This document shows, in pieces, positions 26,712 to 35,397 of a DNA stretch of 64,000 nt. This stretch comes from G963664585 sp963664585 (GTDB lineage Bacteria > Bacillota > Clostridia > Oscillospirales > Ruminococcaceae), in the NCBI GenBank assembly GCA_963664585.2, contig CAXXEO010000014.1:372001-436000 (forward strand). The letters run 5' to 3'. Position 1 is the first letter of the stretch, and the number at the start of each line of letters is the position of its first letter. The translations under genes were made by a program, and so were the position numbers. The notes under the pieces were generated by a model that was given only the letters and a program-made list of their open reading frames with translations, did no database searches and was not told the origin of the DNA.

Positions 26712-29324
26712 CTACTCACCGCTTCTTTTCGCCACGGTCAGTCCTTTTTCAGTGTAATTCACCTCTAGGCGGGTTCCCGGGGTCAGGTTTTCAGCAATGA
26801 TCATCCGCCCAATCAGGGTTTCAACATGGCGCTGCAGGAACCGCTTCATTGGGCGTGCACCGTACTGAGGATCATAACCATTTTGCACAATATAGTCTTT
26901 GGCAGCCGCGGATAAAGTAACAGTAAGCTGTTTATCTTTAAGGCGAACTTGAAGCTCTGCCATCAAAAGATCGACGATGCTGGAGATGTCCTCTTTGGTT
27001 AAAGGACGGAAGAAGACCGTTTCGTCTAATCGATTGAGAAACTCGGGGCGGAAGTACTGTCTGAGCAATCGCTCAATCTGGTTCTTCACCTCAGGGAGAA
27101 TGTTACCCTCGCCGTCTATGCCCTCAAGCAACAGGTCGGACCCGATGTTTGAGGTCATAATGATAATCGTATTTTTAAAGTCGACTGTTCTGCCCTGCGA
27201 GTCGGTAATGCGTCCGTCATCGAGAACCTGTAATAGGATGTTGAAGACGTCGGCATGGGCCTTTTCCACCTCGTCGAACAGGATGACGGAATATGGTTTC
27301 CGCCGGACGGCTTCAGTAAGCTGACCGCCCTCTTCATAACCCACATATCCGGGAGGCGCGCCAACCAGACGGGAAACTGCATGTTTCTCCATGTATTCAC
27401 TCATATCGATGCGGATGAGGTTGCGCTCGGTATCGAACAGCGCCTGAGAAAGGGCCTTGGCAAGCTCGGTTTTACCCACACCAGTGGGACCTAAGAACAA
27501 GAAGGAGCCGATGGGCCTGTCGGGGTCCTGTATGCCCGCTCTTGAGCGGATGATTGCCTCGGTAATGCTCACGACAGCCTCGTCCTGGCCGATAACACGC
27601 TTATGCAGAATGTCGCCAAGCCCAAGAAGCTTCTCGCGCTCGCTCTCCATCAGTCTTGAAACGGGGATTCCTGTCCAACGGCCGACAATGCTGGCGATTT
27701 CTTCCTCAGTGACGCTGTCTCTGAGAAGGGATGAGGCCCCGGGTTCTGTTTTGGTGGTTTCCTCCAGCTTTTTCAGTTCCGCCTGCAGAGTGGGGAGTTT
27801 TCCGTAAAGTAGCTCGGCCGCTTTGTTGAGGTTGTATTCCCGCTGTGCCTTTTCAATCTGCACATTCATCTGCTCGATCTCTTCGCGTAGCTTCTGTACC
27901 TTGCCGATCGAATTCTTTTCGTTCTCCCACCGTGCCTTCATTGAGCCAAATTTGTCCCTGAGCCCGGCCAGTTCTCGGCGTATCTCACTGAGATGCTCCA
28001 GAGAAAGGGCATCTTTTTCCTTTTTCAGCGCGGCCTCTTCAATTTCAAGTTGGATAATCCGACGGGATATCTCATCAAGCTCGATGGGCATCGAGTCCAT
28101 CTCTGTGCGGATCATGGCGCATGCCTCATCCACAAGGTCGATTGCCTTGTCGGGGAGAAAACGGTCGGAGATATATCTGCTGGACAGGGTTGCTGCAGCA
28201 ATGATCGCCTGGTCATGGATTTTGACGCCGTGGAATACCTCATATCTTTCTTTCAGTCCGCGCAGGATGGCGATGGTATCCTCAACCGACGGCTCGTCAA
28301 CAAGCACCGGCTGGAACCTTCGCTCGAGTGCTGCGTCCTTTTCGATGTATTTGCGATATTCGTCCAGCGTGGTGGCGCCGATGCAGTGAAGTTCACCGCG
28401 CGCTAGAAGGGGTTTGAGCAGATTGCCCGCATCCATTGAACCCTCCGCCTTGCCCGCGCCCACAATGTTGTGCAGCTCATCAATAAAGAGGATGATGCGT
28501 CCCTCGCTTTTTTTAACCTCATTCAACACCGCTTTAAGCCGCTCTTCAAACTCGCCCCGAAACTTTGCGCCAGCGATGAGTGCGCCCATATCCAAGGCGA
28601 AGACGGTGCGGTCCTTTAAGCTTTCGGGTACGTCGCCGCGAACGATTCTTTGCGCAAGCCCTTCGGCTATGGCGGTTTTTCCTACACCAGGCTCTCCGAT
28701 GAGAACGGGATTGTTTTTCGTTTTGCGCGACAGGATTCGGATCACATTTCGTATTTCATTATCGCGTCCGATCACTGGGTCAAGCTTGCCTAATCGGGCG
28801 CGTTCAACCAGATCATCACCATACTTTTTTAAAGCGTCATAGGTGGATTCAGGAGAATCGTTCGTTACCCTGGTATTGCCACGGACCGTCGAGAGCGCCT
28901 TTAGAAAGGCATTTTTCTGAATCCCGATGGAGGAAAACAATTCTTTGAGGGCCGGATTTCCATTCTCGATCAGCGACAGCATCAAGTGTTCTACAGAAAC
29001 AAACTCATCCTTCATTGAAGCCGCGATGCTCTCGGCTGCGTTTAGGGCTTTGTCCACCTCTTGCGAGATGTAAATCTTGCCCTGCTCGCGCGACGTGCCA
29101 GAAAAGTGGGGAAGTCTCTCAAGAAGTCCTGACACCCGATTCGTGAAGGAAGGGAGATCAATATTCATCTTGATCAACAGCTGTGGGATCAGGCCATCCT
29201 GCTGAGAAACAAGGCCGTGTAGCAAGTGCTCCAGTCCGATTTGCGGATTTTGGTACTCGATTGCCGCCGACTGCGCCAGTTCGATGGCTTCTAGAGATTT
29301 TTGTGTGAATTTTTGTGTATTCAT
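26712..29324 (-). CDS. clpB: ATP-dependent disaggregase ClpB
   Basis: ClpB is a hexameric AAA+ chaperone that pulls proteins out of aggregates together with DnaK. At 870 residues it has full length: an N-domain with two Clp-N repeats (1-145), AAA1 with Walker A GEPGVGKTA near 210, a long coiled-coil middle domain (about 405-525) that distinguishes ClpB from ClpC/ClpA, AAA2 with GPTGVGKTE near 610, and the C-terminal oligomerisation region. GGAGG precedes the ATG. An imperfect palindrome TTGACCA/TGATCAA at 29409-29425 upstream could be a regulator site; I see no clear CIRCE or CtsR box. Confidence 0.97.
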   Translation of the reverse strand: MNTQKFTQKSLEAIELAQSAAIEYQNPQIGLEHLLHGLVSQQDGLIPQLLIKMNIDLPSFTNRVSGLLERLPHFSGTSREQGKIYISQEVDKALNAAESIAASMKDEFVSVEHLMLSLIENGNPALKELFSSIGIQKNAFLKALSTVRGNTRVTNDSPESTYDALKKYGDDLVERARLGKLDPVIGRDNEIRNVIRILSRKTKNNPVLIGEPGVGKTAIAEGLAQRIVRGDVPESLKDRTVFALDMGALIAGAKFRGEFEERLKAVLNEVKKSEGRIILFIDELHNIVGAGKAEGSMDAGNLLKPLLARGELHCIGATTLDEYRKYIEKDAALERRFQPVLVDEPSVEDTIAILRGLKERYEVFHGVKIHDQAIIAAATLSSRYISDRFLPDKAIDLVDEACAMIRTEMDSMPIELDEISRRIIQLEIEEAALKKEKDALSLEHLSEIRRELAGLRDKFGSMKARWENEKNSIGKVQKLREEIEQMNVQIEKAQREYNLNKAAELLYGKLPTLQAELKKLEETTKTEPGASSLLRDSVTEEEIASIVGRWTGIPVSRLMESEREKLLGLGDILHKRVIGQDEAVVSITEAIIRSRAGIQDPDRPIGSFLFLGPTGVGKTELAKALSQALFDTERNLIRIDMSEYMEKHAVSRLVGAPPGYVGYEEGGQLTEAVRRKPYSVILFDEVEKAHADVFNILLQVLDDGRITDSQGRTVDFKNTIIIMTSNIGSDLLLEGIDGEGNILPEVKNQIERLLRQYFRPEFLNRLDETVFFRPLTKEDISSIVDLLMAELQVRLKDKQLTVTLSAAAKDYIVQNGYDPQYGARPMKRFLQRHVETLIGRMIIAENLTPGTRLEVNYTEKGLTVAKRSGE

Positions 29325-29705
29325 ATTGTATCCTCCTTAAACAGGTGTTTTTCATCAATAGTTTTAACGAATAATATATGTGAAGGCCAGAAGCGTGTAA
29401 AAGTATATTTGATCACTCTGGTCAAGTAGGCGCAGCTTTTGCAAAAAGCTTGCAACTCTTTGAATATCCCCAAAAGCAGATTTATGAGAAGATTTACTTA
29501 TGATTAAGCAGTAAAGAAACCCCCATCTGTTATTTACCACAAGAATAAAATTAAATTGAAAAAATTTCTGTTATAGCCAATTAACATAAAAACTGGCTAT
29601 ATATAAAACGTCATTTTCTTCCCCAGCCTTCGGCTGGGGAAGAAATCACAAGCTTGTTTTCAAGTTAATCGCTACATTGTAGCAATCAACTATACTGGGA
29701 CATTC
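29325..29705. other. clpB upstream region
   Basis: This 381-base gap contains the imperfect palindrome at 29409-29425, an A/T-rich inverted repeat AGCTTTT/AAAAGCT near 29434-29450, and family A copy 3 (29572-29694) with a small insertion scar. The clpB promoter must be here or in the repeat-proximal part, but no strong -35/-10 pair stands out. Confidence 0.5.
29572..29694 (-). repeat. Repeat family A, copy 3, with 17-base insertion
   Basis: This is a family A element in reverse orientation, 123 bases rather than 106. The extra 17 bases are GCTACATTGTAGC (29671-29683) flanked by AATC on both sides (29667-29670 and 29684-29687). The 13-base insert is made of the two end sequences of the IS30 element found intact at 59085-60137, so this looks like an excision scar. 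Confidence 0.85.
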
Positions 29706-30374
29706 TTATAGCAAAAGGGGAGAAGTCCTGATATACCGCGCATACGCATCCCGCAGAGCGGCGGTCGCCGCTGGGGGATTGTCTATGTGCTCAAAATAGC
29801 CCTTCATGGCATTGTCCAGCATACATATATAGGTTCCAATTGCCCTGCCAAGACTGTTTTCGTCAGGAGCTACTGTTGCAGAATGAATATATAGAGGACG
29901 GGAAAATCGCCCCTCGCCGATCGTATAGTGAGTTGGTGTTTCGGCATTGTTCACGCAAGAAAAGCTTTGCTCGGTTCTGGCAAAGTCGGCGTAAAAGCTG
30001 TCCAGCACCTCGAGAAGCTGCTCGCTTTGGGTCCGTGAGCTCACCCGTAACTCACCAAATTTGGGAAGCGCCCCGGGATAGAGCTCAACTGAATAACGGA
30101 TGGAAGGGTTGTATTTAAACCGAAGCAGGCTTCGAAAAGAAAACATCGAATCGGAAGGCTGCGGCTGCTTCTGGAAAGCCTCAATTCCAGCAATTTGCCT
30201 TTCCAGCTCCTCAAAAATGCTCTTCATGCGCATTTCAGGAGTGGTATACGAAAGATATTCGGCTAATATACGGTTAATCAGGTTGGACCTGCTGGTGCCG
30301 GAGGAGTAAGCAATGCTGTCAATCGCCCCAACCACACTGTCAAGAAGAAGCAAGCTGTAAATGCTTTTTTTCAT
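29706..30374 (-). CDS. Unrecognised protein with ribbon-helix-helix-like N-terminus
   Basis: I do not recognise a family over the full 222 residues. The first ~45 residues (LLLLDSVVGAIDSIAYSSG, then SRSNLINRILAEYLS) look like a ribbon-helix-helix DNA-binding unit, with the N-[LI]-I-N-R pattern of CopG/Arc-type domains. The rest is soluble, with no membrane segment, and includes a basic patch (SFRSLLRFKYNPSIRY) near residue 85. AAAGGGG precedes the ATG. It stands alone between a family A and a family B repeat. A regulator role is an inference. Confidence 0.6.
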   Translation of the reverse strand: MKKSIYSLLLLDSVVGAIDSIAYSSGTSRSNLINRILAEYLSYTTPEMRMKSIFEELERQIAGIEAFQKQPQPSDSMFSFRSLLRFKYNPSIRYSVELYPGALPKFGELRVSSRTQSEQLLEVLDSFYADFARTEQSFSCVNNAETPTHYTIGEGRFSRPLYIHSATVAPDENSLGRAIGTYICMLDNAMKGYFEHIDNPPAATAALRDAYARYIRTSPLLL

Positions 30375-30404
30375 GCGAAATACCCCTTTGATTTATTATA
30401 TAGC

Positions 30405-30514
30405 CTAGTACAATGCAACATCTTAAACTTGTATATTCCCCCGCCTTCGGCGGGGGAATATACAAGGACACTTAACCCACTGCCATAAAAGATTTAGATT
30501 TTACAAGGCACTAG
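30405..30514 (-). repeat. Repeat family B, copy 3
   Basis: This is the best-preserved family B element: 110 bases, beginning and ending with CTAG, with imperfect inverted ends (TAGTACAATG and, in reverse, TAGTGCCTTG). The central hairpin CTTGTATATTCCCCCGCC is mirrored across CTTCGG. Confidence 0.8.
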
Positions 30515-31103
30515 CAATGAAGAGAAAAATACGTATTTTGCCTGTCTTAGCATCGGTAGGAAAGATAGAGAAAAGGAATCTTCTATTAAAAAATTACTAT
30601 TCCAAGCTGGCACAAATTTGCATGATACATGAATACAATGTATATTATTCCTGCAAAATATAAGGTAGCCATTTTAGTCAGGAACAATGCACGTTCCAGA
30701 GTTAAGAGAGCAATGAAATTCCTCACCGGGGGCGGGGAAAACAGATAAGAGCATATTAACCCTACGAAAATAACCGTTGGCCATTTGATCAAGGATTCCC
30801 TGCTGAGGATTGGAAAAAATGAGTCGAAAAAAACTGTTTTATTTTTGCTGCTTGGAATTCTACAAAGGTAATGTCTTGTCCTATTAACTGTAAATCAAAA
30901 ATAATAATTTGTCAACAGTATTATTAATAACAACATCAAATTATGTCAAAACACATATATGTCTGTCCGTAGTAGGTGGGGTAGATGCAGTAACGGATGA
31001 AGGTTTTTGTACGCACTATGCTATTTTGATTTGGGCTGCACCGCCTATTAGGTCGGATAGAAAATATTGACAGATTGTATGATTTGCGGTCGTTTGGCTC
31101 AGT

Positions 31104-31208
31104 TATAGTTGATCAATTTGAAAACAAGCTTGTGATTTCTTCCCCAGCCGAAGGCGGGAGAAGAAAATGACGTTTTATATATGGCCAGTTTTAAGTTAAT
31201 TGGCTATA
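31104..31208 (+). repeat. Repeat family A, copy 4
   Basis: 105 bases with family A ends and order. The core arm is mutated (CCCCAGCCGAAGGCGGGAG), so pairing is weaker than in other copies. Confidence 0.85.
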
Positions 31209-31268
31209 GTGTTTTCTTTACTAATTGAAGGATTAAAGTGTAAATATTTACGAAATAGAAACTTTTTA

Positions 31269-31296
31269 TTGACAGACCTTAAGAATCTGCTATAAT
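31269..31296 (+). promoter_or_regulatory. Promoter of the aromatic operon
   Basis: TTGACA (31269-31274) and TATAAT (31291-31296) are perfect consensus boxes with 16-base spacing, about 35 bases upstream of the leader peptide start. This should be a strong constitutive promoter whose output is trimmed by the attenuator downstream. Confidence 0.85.
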
Positions 31297-31331
31297 GACT
31301 TCAATAAATCACATTTATAACGGAGGACCTC

Positions 31332-31469
31332 ATGAAGGATCTTTGCACAGAAATAATAGCAAAAGTGAATAATTATTTTTACTTTAGCTACCGTTGCTTT
31401 TTTAGCTTCGGTTATTTTTGGTATACAAAAACCTTCCTGCAGCGTCAATCCTTTTTACTCATTACATAA
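31332..31469 (+). CDS. Leader peptide of the aromatic operon (attenuation)
   Basis: This 45-residue reading frame has GGAGG at 31322-31326, just ahead of the ATG. Residues 15-31 read YFYFSYRCFFSFGYFWY: 12 of 17 are Phe, Tyr or Trp. Such a run makes ribosome progress sensitive to charged tRNA-Phe and tRNA-Tyr (and tRNA-Trp once). A strong terminator follows at 31502-31531 and the operon begins at 31659. The peptide itself probably has no other role. Phe/Tyr starvation should stall the ribosome and favour read-through. Confidence 0.85.
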   Translation: MKDLCTEIIAKVNNYFYFSYRCFFSFGYFWYTKTFLQRQSFLLIT

Positions 31470-31501
31470 CCAAGATTTTATTGGTTTGATATTTGTAAAT
31501 G

Positions 31502-31536
31502 AAGGCGAGGGCGCAATGGTGCCCTCGCCTTTTTAT
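31502..31536 (+). terminator. Attenuator terminator of the aromatic operon
   Basis: AAGGCGAGGGC (31502-31512) pairs perfectly with GCCCTCGCCTT (31521-31531) and is followed by a T run. It lies between the leader peptide and aroF, the expected place for a leader-peptide attenuator. Confidence 0.9.
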
Positions 31537-31658
31537 ATGTTCGTGAAAAGAAGAAAAATAATAACTGGGTTATTTTGCATCTGCCGCGTTCATTGATCTA
31601 AAAAACGGCGGGGGAAACGGCGTCTTTATCTCCGAAAATAAGTCGAGGAGGTAAATCT

Positions 31659-32672
31659 ATGATAATCGTATTAAAACCAAGCACAACTCAATCAAAAATC
31701 AGTGAAATAACTAACATTCTTGAAGAGCAGGGTGTACAAGTTTTTCCTGTTGTTGGTAAGGATTTGGTTATCCTTGGCTTACTTGGTGACTGTAGCCTGG
31801 TTGACGCAGCACGACTTGAAGCACATGACTGTGTTGAGAAAGTAGTAAGGGTACTGGAACCTTTCAAAAAAGCCAACCGTTTGTTTCATCCTGAGGATTC
31901 TGTCATATCGGTGGGCGGCCAAAGGATTGGCGGCAAAAAATTGACGATCATCGCTGGCCCCTGTTCAGTGGAAAGTGAGGAACAGATACTATCCGTGTCC
32001 GAGGATGTCAAATGCATGGGAGCCAACTTTTTGAGAGGCGGGGCATTCAAACCAAGAAGCTCGCCATACGCGTTTCAGGGGTTGAAATATGAAGGACTGG
32101 AGCTTTTAAAGCTAGCTCGCCAAAAAACAGGACTGCCGATTGTTTCAGAGCTTATGTCTACCGCAGATGTGGAACGCTTTGTACAGGATGTCGATATCAT
32201 TCAGGTCGGTGCCAGAAACATGCAAAATTTCGATTTGCTCAGACTATTGGGCGAAACACGCAAGCCTATTCTGCTTAAAAGAGGAATGTCGGCGACGATT
32301 GAAGAATGGTTAATGGCGGCTGAATACATTTTGGCCGGTGGCAACGAAAATGTCATTCTTTGCGAGAGAGGTATCCGGACCTTTGAAAACTACACCCGGA
32401 ATACGCTGGATCTCAGTGCGATCCCTGTAGTTAAGAAGCTCAGTCATCTGCCGGTTCTGGTAGATCCCAGCCATTCGGCGGGCAAGTGGTGGATGGTGGA
32501 GCCTTTGGCAAAAGCTGCGATAGCGGTAGGCGCGGACGGCCTTATTATTGAAGTGCATAGCGATCCTGCACATGCCCTTTGTGACGGACAGCAGTCACTG
32601 AAACCCAAAGTTTTCGGTCAGCTGTTGCCTCAGCTGAAAATGATCGCAGAGGCCATAGGGCGTGAGCTTTAA
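31659..32672 (+). CDS. aroF: 3-deoxy-D-arabino-heptulosonate 7-phosphate (DAHP) synthase
   Basis: This enzyme condenses phosphoenolpyruvate and erythrose 4-phosphate, the first step of the shikimate pathway. It is of the type that carries an N-terminal ferredoxin-like regulatory domain (about residues 1-70, MIIVLKPSTTQ...), known in the Thermotoga/Bacillus-side enzymes to mediate feedback by Tyr or Phe. The barrel domain has AGPCSVESEEQ near 98, LRGGAFKPRSSPYAFQG near 125 and VDPSHSAGK near 270. GGAGG precedes the ATG. It opens the seven-gene aromatic operon. Confidence 0.95.
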   Translation: MIIVLKPSTTQSKISEITNILEEQGVQVFPVVGKDLVILGLLGDCSLVDAARLEAHDCVEKVVRVLEPFKKANRLFHPEDSVISVGGQRIGGKKLTIIAGPCSVESEEQILSVSEDVKCMGANFLRGGAFKPRSSPYAFQGLKYEGLELLKLARQKTGLPIVSELMSTADVERFVQDVDIIQVGARNMQNFDLLRLLGETRKPILLKRGMSATIEEWLMAAEYILAGGNENVILCERGIRTFENYTRNTLDLSAIPVVKKLSHLPVLVDPSHSAGKWWMVEPLAKAAIAVGADGLIIEVHSDPAHALCDGQQSLKPKVFGQLLPQLKMIAEAIGREL

Positions 32673-32721
32673 ATGTGTCCTATAAGGGTATCATATTCGG
32701 AATTTTAATAAAGAAGGTGAA

Positions 32722-33846
32722 ATGATGGCCAATAGGATATCTAAGATGCAAAATGAAAATACGGTAAGGCGTGCCATCAAAACACTGCATGTAGATTTAG
32801 GTTCAGCCAGCTACCCGATCTGGATTGGTGAAGGACTTCTGGATCAACTGGGTGAAAAGCTTGGAGAGGTCTATGGGGGTAAAAAAATATTTATCCTTAC
32901 GGACCACCATGTAAATGCACTTTACGGTGACAAGACCGAGAAAATCCTGCAGGCGGCCGGGTTTGAGACCAAACGTCTGGCCCTCGAGCCGGGTGAAGCC
33001 ACCAAATCCTTTGCCACGTTGCCTTTCATTTATCAGGCACTGATTGATTTTCAGTGTACCCGCAAGGATTTGCTTATCACTCTGGGTGGAGGGGTGATTG
33101 GTGATTTGGGTGGTTTTGCGGCGGCAACCTTTCTGAGAGGAATCCCCTTCGTTTCGGTGCCGACCTCGCTTCTGGCACAGGTAGACAGTTCTGTGGGCGG
33201 CAAGGTGGGGGTGGATTTAACACAGGGCAAAAACCTCGTGGGAAGTTTCTATCAGCCCAAAGCGGTACTGATTGACCCTTTGCTGCTTGCAACGTTGTCC
33301 GAGCGTTATTTCAAGGACGGAATGGCTGAGGTCATTAAATACGCATGCATCGGGAATGCAGGTTTGTTTGATAAATTAGTCAAACTTAAAAGCCGTGAAG
33401 CCGTGATGCGTGAGGTTACCAAGATTATTTTCACCTGCTGCCATATGAAAAAGAACATTGTGGAAGCGGATGAAAAAGACCTGGATCGCCGAATGCTTCT
33501 CAATTTTGGCCATACCATAGGCCATGCAGTCGAGTCCTTTGAACACTATGAGGGGCATAGTCACGGAGAAGCGGTGGCGATTGGAATGCATACAATTACG
33601 CAAATCAGTGAAGCGGCGGGAGTGACAAAGCCCGGGACGGCGAAGGCGCTGCGGCAGGTTTTGCAGGAATATGGCTTGCCGTATGAAATAGAGCCGTACC
33701 GGATTATAGATCTGCTTCCGGCTATTCGCATAGATAAAAAAAATCTTGGTGATACTTTAAAAATTATCCTGATAAAGGAATTAGGAAAAGGCATTATTGA
33801 GAATGACGGCATGGCTTATTTTGAGAATAATATAATCTGGTTTTAA
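32722..33846 (+). CDS. aroB: 3-dehydroquinate synthase
   Basis: AroB cyclises DAHP to 3-dehydroquinate, using NAD+ and a divalent metal. It shows LGGGVIGDLGGFAAATFLRGIPFV near residues 116-139, VPTSLLAQVDSSVGGK near 140-155, and metal-binding histidines in NFGHTIGHAVE near 257-267 and EGHSHGEAVAIGM near 275. The length of 374 residues includes about 15 extra N-terminal residues ahead of the conserved part; the start could be 32722 or the next codon region. The ribosome site is AAGGTG. It lies 49 bases after aroF. Confidence 0.95.
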   Translation: MMANRISKMQNENTVRRAIKTLHVDLGSASYPIWIGEGLLDQLGEKLGEVYGGKKIFILTDHHVNALYGDKTEKILQAAGFETKRLALEPGEATKSFATLPFIYQALIDFQCTRKDLLITLGGGVIGDLGGFAAATFLRGIPFVSVPTSLLAQVDSSVGGKVGVDLTQGKNLVGSFYQPKAVLIDPLLLATLSERYFKDGMAEVIKYACIGNAGLFDKLVKLKSREAVMREVTKIIFTCCHMKKNIVEADEKDLDRRMLLNFGHTIGHAVESFEHYEGHSHGEAVAIGMHTITQISEAAGVTKPGTAKALRQVLQEYGLPYEIEPYRIIDLLPAIRIDKKNLGDTLKIILIKELGKGIIENDGMAYFENNIIWF

Positions 33847-33962
33847 ATTAAAAGACATTCATTATAGCTCCCATACATCGAAAAAAAGTGAACCATATTG
33901 TCAAAGACACCTATCGCGTGGGGTACATGCAAACATATCTTTTAGAAAGCGAGGGCTTAGGC

Positions 33963-35276
33963 ATGTCCAGTATCAAAATATATCCCGGAAAATTGCAGGG
34001 AACCGTACGGGTACCGCCTTCTAAAAGTCTCGCCCATCGGGCAATTATCTGTGGGGCCTTGGGTAGCGGAACAAGCATTTTACAAGGGATGGCCGAATCA
34101 GCGGACATCCGGGCGACGCTGAAAGGGATGGAAGTTTTAGGCGCACGAACTAAAAAACAGGGTGATCGATTGCAAATCACAGGTTTGGGGCAGCGAGGTG
34201 TAAATGACCGGAAGCCTTCTGAAAAGGATGATACGGTTTGCATAAATTGCAACGAATCCGGCTCCACATTGCGTTTTTTAATTCCGCTTGCTTTGACCGT
34301 GCGAGGGGCGGCCCGATTTATCGGCGAGGGCAATCTGGGCAAGCGTCCGATGGCACCGTATTATGAAATATTTGAGAAACAGGGAATTCGGTATCAAAGA
34401 GGAAATCCGAACGAAGGTCTGGACCTAAGCCTTCACGGTAACTGGCAGTCGGGTGAATTTAGACTGCCGGGGGATGTCAGCTCACAGTTTATCAGCGGAC
34501 TGCTGTTCGCCCTTCCGCTTTTGGAAGGTGACTCGAAAATTATACCGACTTCAACGCCCGAATCCAGGAGCTATATTGATATGACGCTGGCAGTGATGCG
34601 GGATTTTGGCGTAGAGGCGGAAAACCGAAATTATCACGAATTTCTTGTTCCGGGAAGGCAGCGATATCAAAGCCGCAGCTATGCAGTAGAGGGGGATTAT
34701 TCACAGGCGGCCTTTTTCCTCGCCGCCGGAGCTATGGGCTCACCAGTGGAGGTATCCGGTCTTTCGACCGATTCTCTGCAGGGCGACCGGATGGTGCTTA
34801 GCATCCTTGAACAAATGGGGGCACGCTGCACAGAGGGAAAAAGCGGAATGATGGTTGTCGTCGGCTCTGATGGTTTACATTCGACGATCATAGACGGGGC
34901 TGAGTGCCCGGATATCATTCCGATTTTGGCAGCAGCAGCGGCGTTGGGACGGGGCACCACAGAAATTATCAACGCCGGGCGCCTGAGATTCAAAGAGTGC
35001 GACCGTCTGGAGGCGGTCAGGACAGAGCTTTGTAAGATGGGGGCGCGCATTACTGAAAAGCCTGACGGTTTGGTCATCGAGGGTGTCGCGCAGCTTGAAG
35101 GCGGTACACGGGTATGGAGTCATCAGGATCACCGCATTGCCATGATGCTGGCGATTGCTGCAACGCGCTGCCGCCAGCCGATCATCTTGGATGACCCAGA
35201 GTGCGTTAAAAAATCTTATCCAGATTTTTGGTGTGATTATCGTCATCTAGGCGGCCAAACGGAAATAGTTGTATAA
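33963..35276 (+). CDS. aroA: 3-phosphoshikimate 1-carboxyvinyltransferase (EPSP synthase)
   Basis: This enzyme joins shikimate 3-phosphate and PEP, and is the glyphosate target in other organisms. It has the substrate-binding PPSKSLAHRAI near residue 18, NESGSTLRFLIPL near 95 (the place of the LGNAGTAxR block in class I enzymes) and the RLRFKECDRLEAV signature near 340. I start at ATG 33963, with GAGGG upstream; the same frame is open to a GTG at 33888 without family similarity. The length of 437 residues is normal. Confidence 0.95.
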   Translation: MSSIKIYPGKLQGTVRVPPSKSLAHRAIICGALGSGTSILQGMAESADIRATLKGMEVLGARTKKQGDRLQITGLGQRGVNDRKPSEKDDTVCINCNESGSTLRFLIPLALTVRGAARFIGEGNLGKRPMAPYYEIFEKQGIRYQRGNPNEGLDLSLHGNWQSGEFRLPGDVSSQFISGLLFALPLLEGDSKIIPTSTPESRSYIDMTLAVMRDFGVEAENRNYHEFLVPGRQRYQSRSYAVEGDYSQAAFFLAAGAMGSPVEVSGLSTDSLQGDRMVLSILEQMGARCTEGKSGMMVVVGSDGLHSTIIDGAECPDIIPILAAAAALGRGTTEIINAGRLRFKECDRLEAVRTELCKMGARITEKPDGLVIEGVAQLEGGTRVWSHQDHRIAMMLAIAATRCRQPIILDDPECVKKSYPDFWCDYRHLGGQTEIVV

Positions 35277-35321
35277 AACCAGAACCTATATTAATTACAA
35301 ATAAAAACAGAAAAATAGGAT

Positions 35322-35355
35322 GTTATCGCCCCCGCCCTCCGGTGGGAAAGATAAC
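35322..35355 (+). repeat. GC-core hairpin in the aroA-aroC gap
   Basis: GTTATC (35322-35327) and GATAAC (35350-35355) flank a CCCCCGCC-CTCC-GGTGGG core. It lies 43 bases ahead of aroC, within an operon, so it should not be a full terminator. Confidence 0.6.
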
Positions 35356-35397
35356 AAAGCTCATTCCAAGAGTCAAAAAGAAAAGAGGATAAGACAG

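Larger units (their letters stand above)
30375..31331. other. Long intergenic region before the aromatic operon
   Basis: Nearly 1 kb has no convincing gene. It holds family B copy 3 (30405-30514), family A copy 4 (31104-31208) and the aromatic operon promoter (31269-31296). The part at 30515-31103 is AT-rich and contains only weak open frames. Confidence 0.6.

Noticed and set aside
27823..28406. Long open frames on the plus strand inside clpB
   Set aside because: They are antisense to a full-length, well-conserved ClpB and show composition expected of a shadow frame; there is no ribosome site.
30586..30792. 68-residue hydrophobic open frame on the minus strand
   Set aside because: It starts with TTG, has only a weak ribosome site, and no family is recognised; it lies in AT-rich non-coding sequence where such frames arise by chance.
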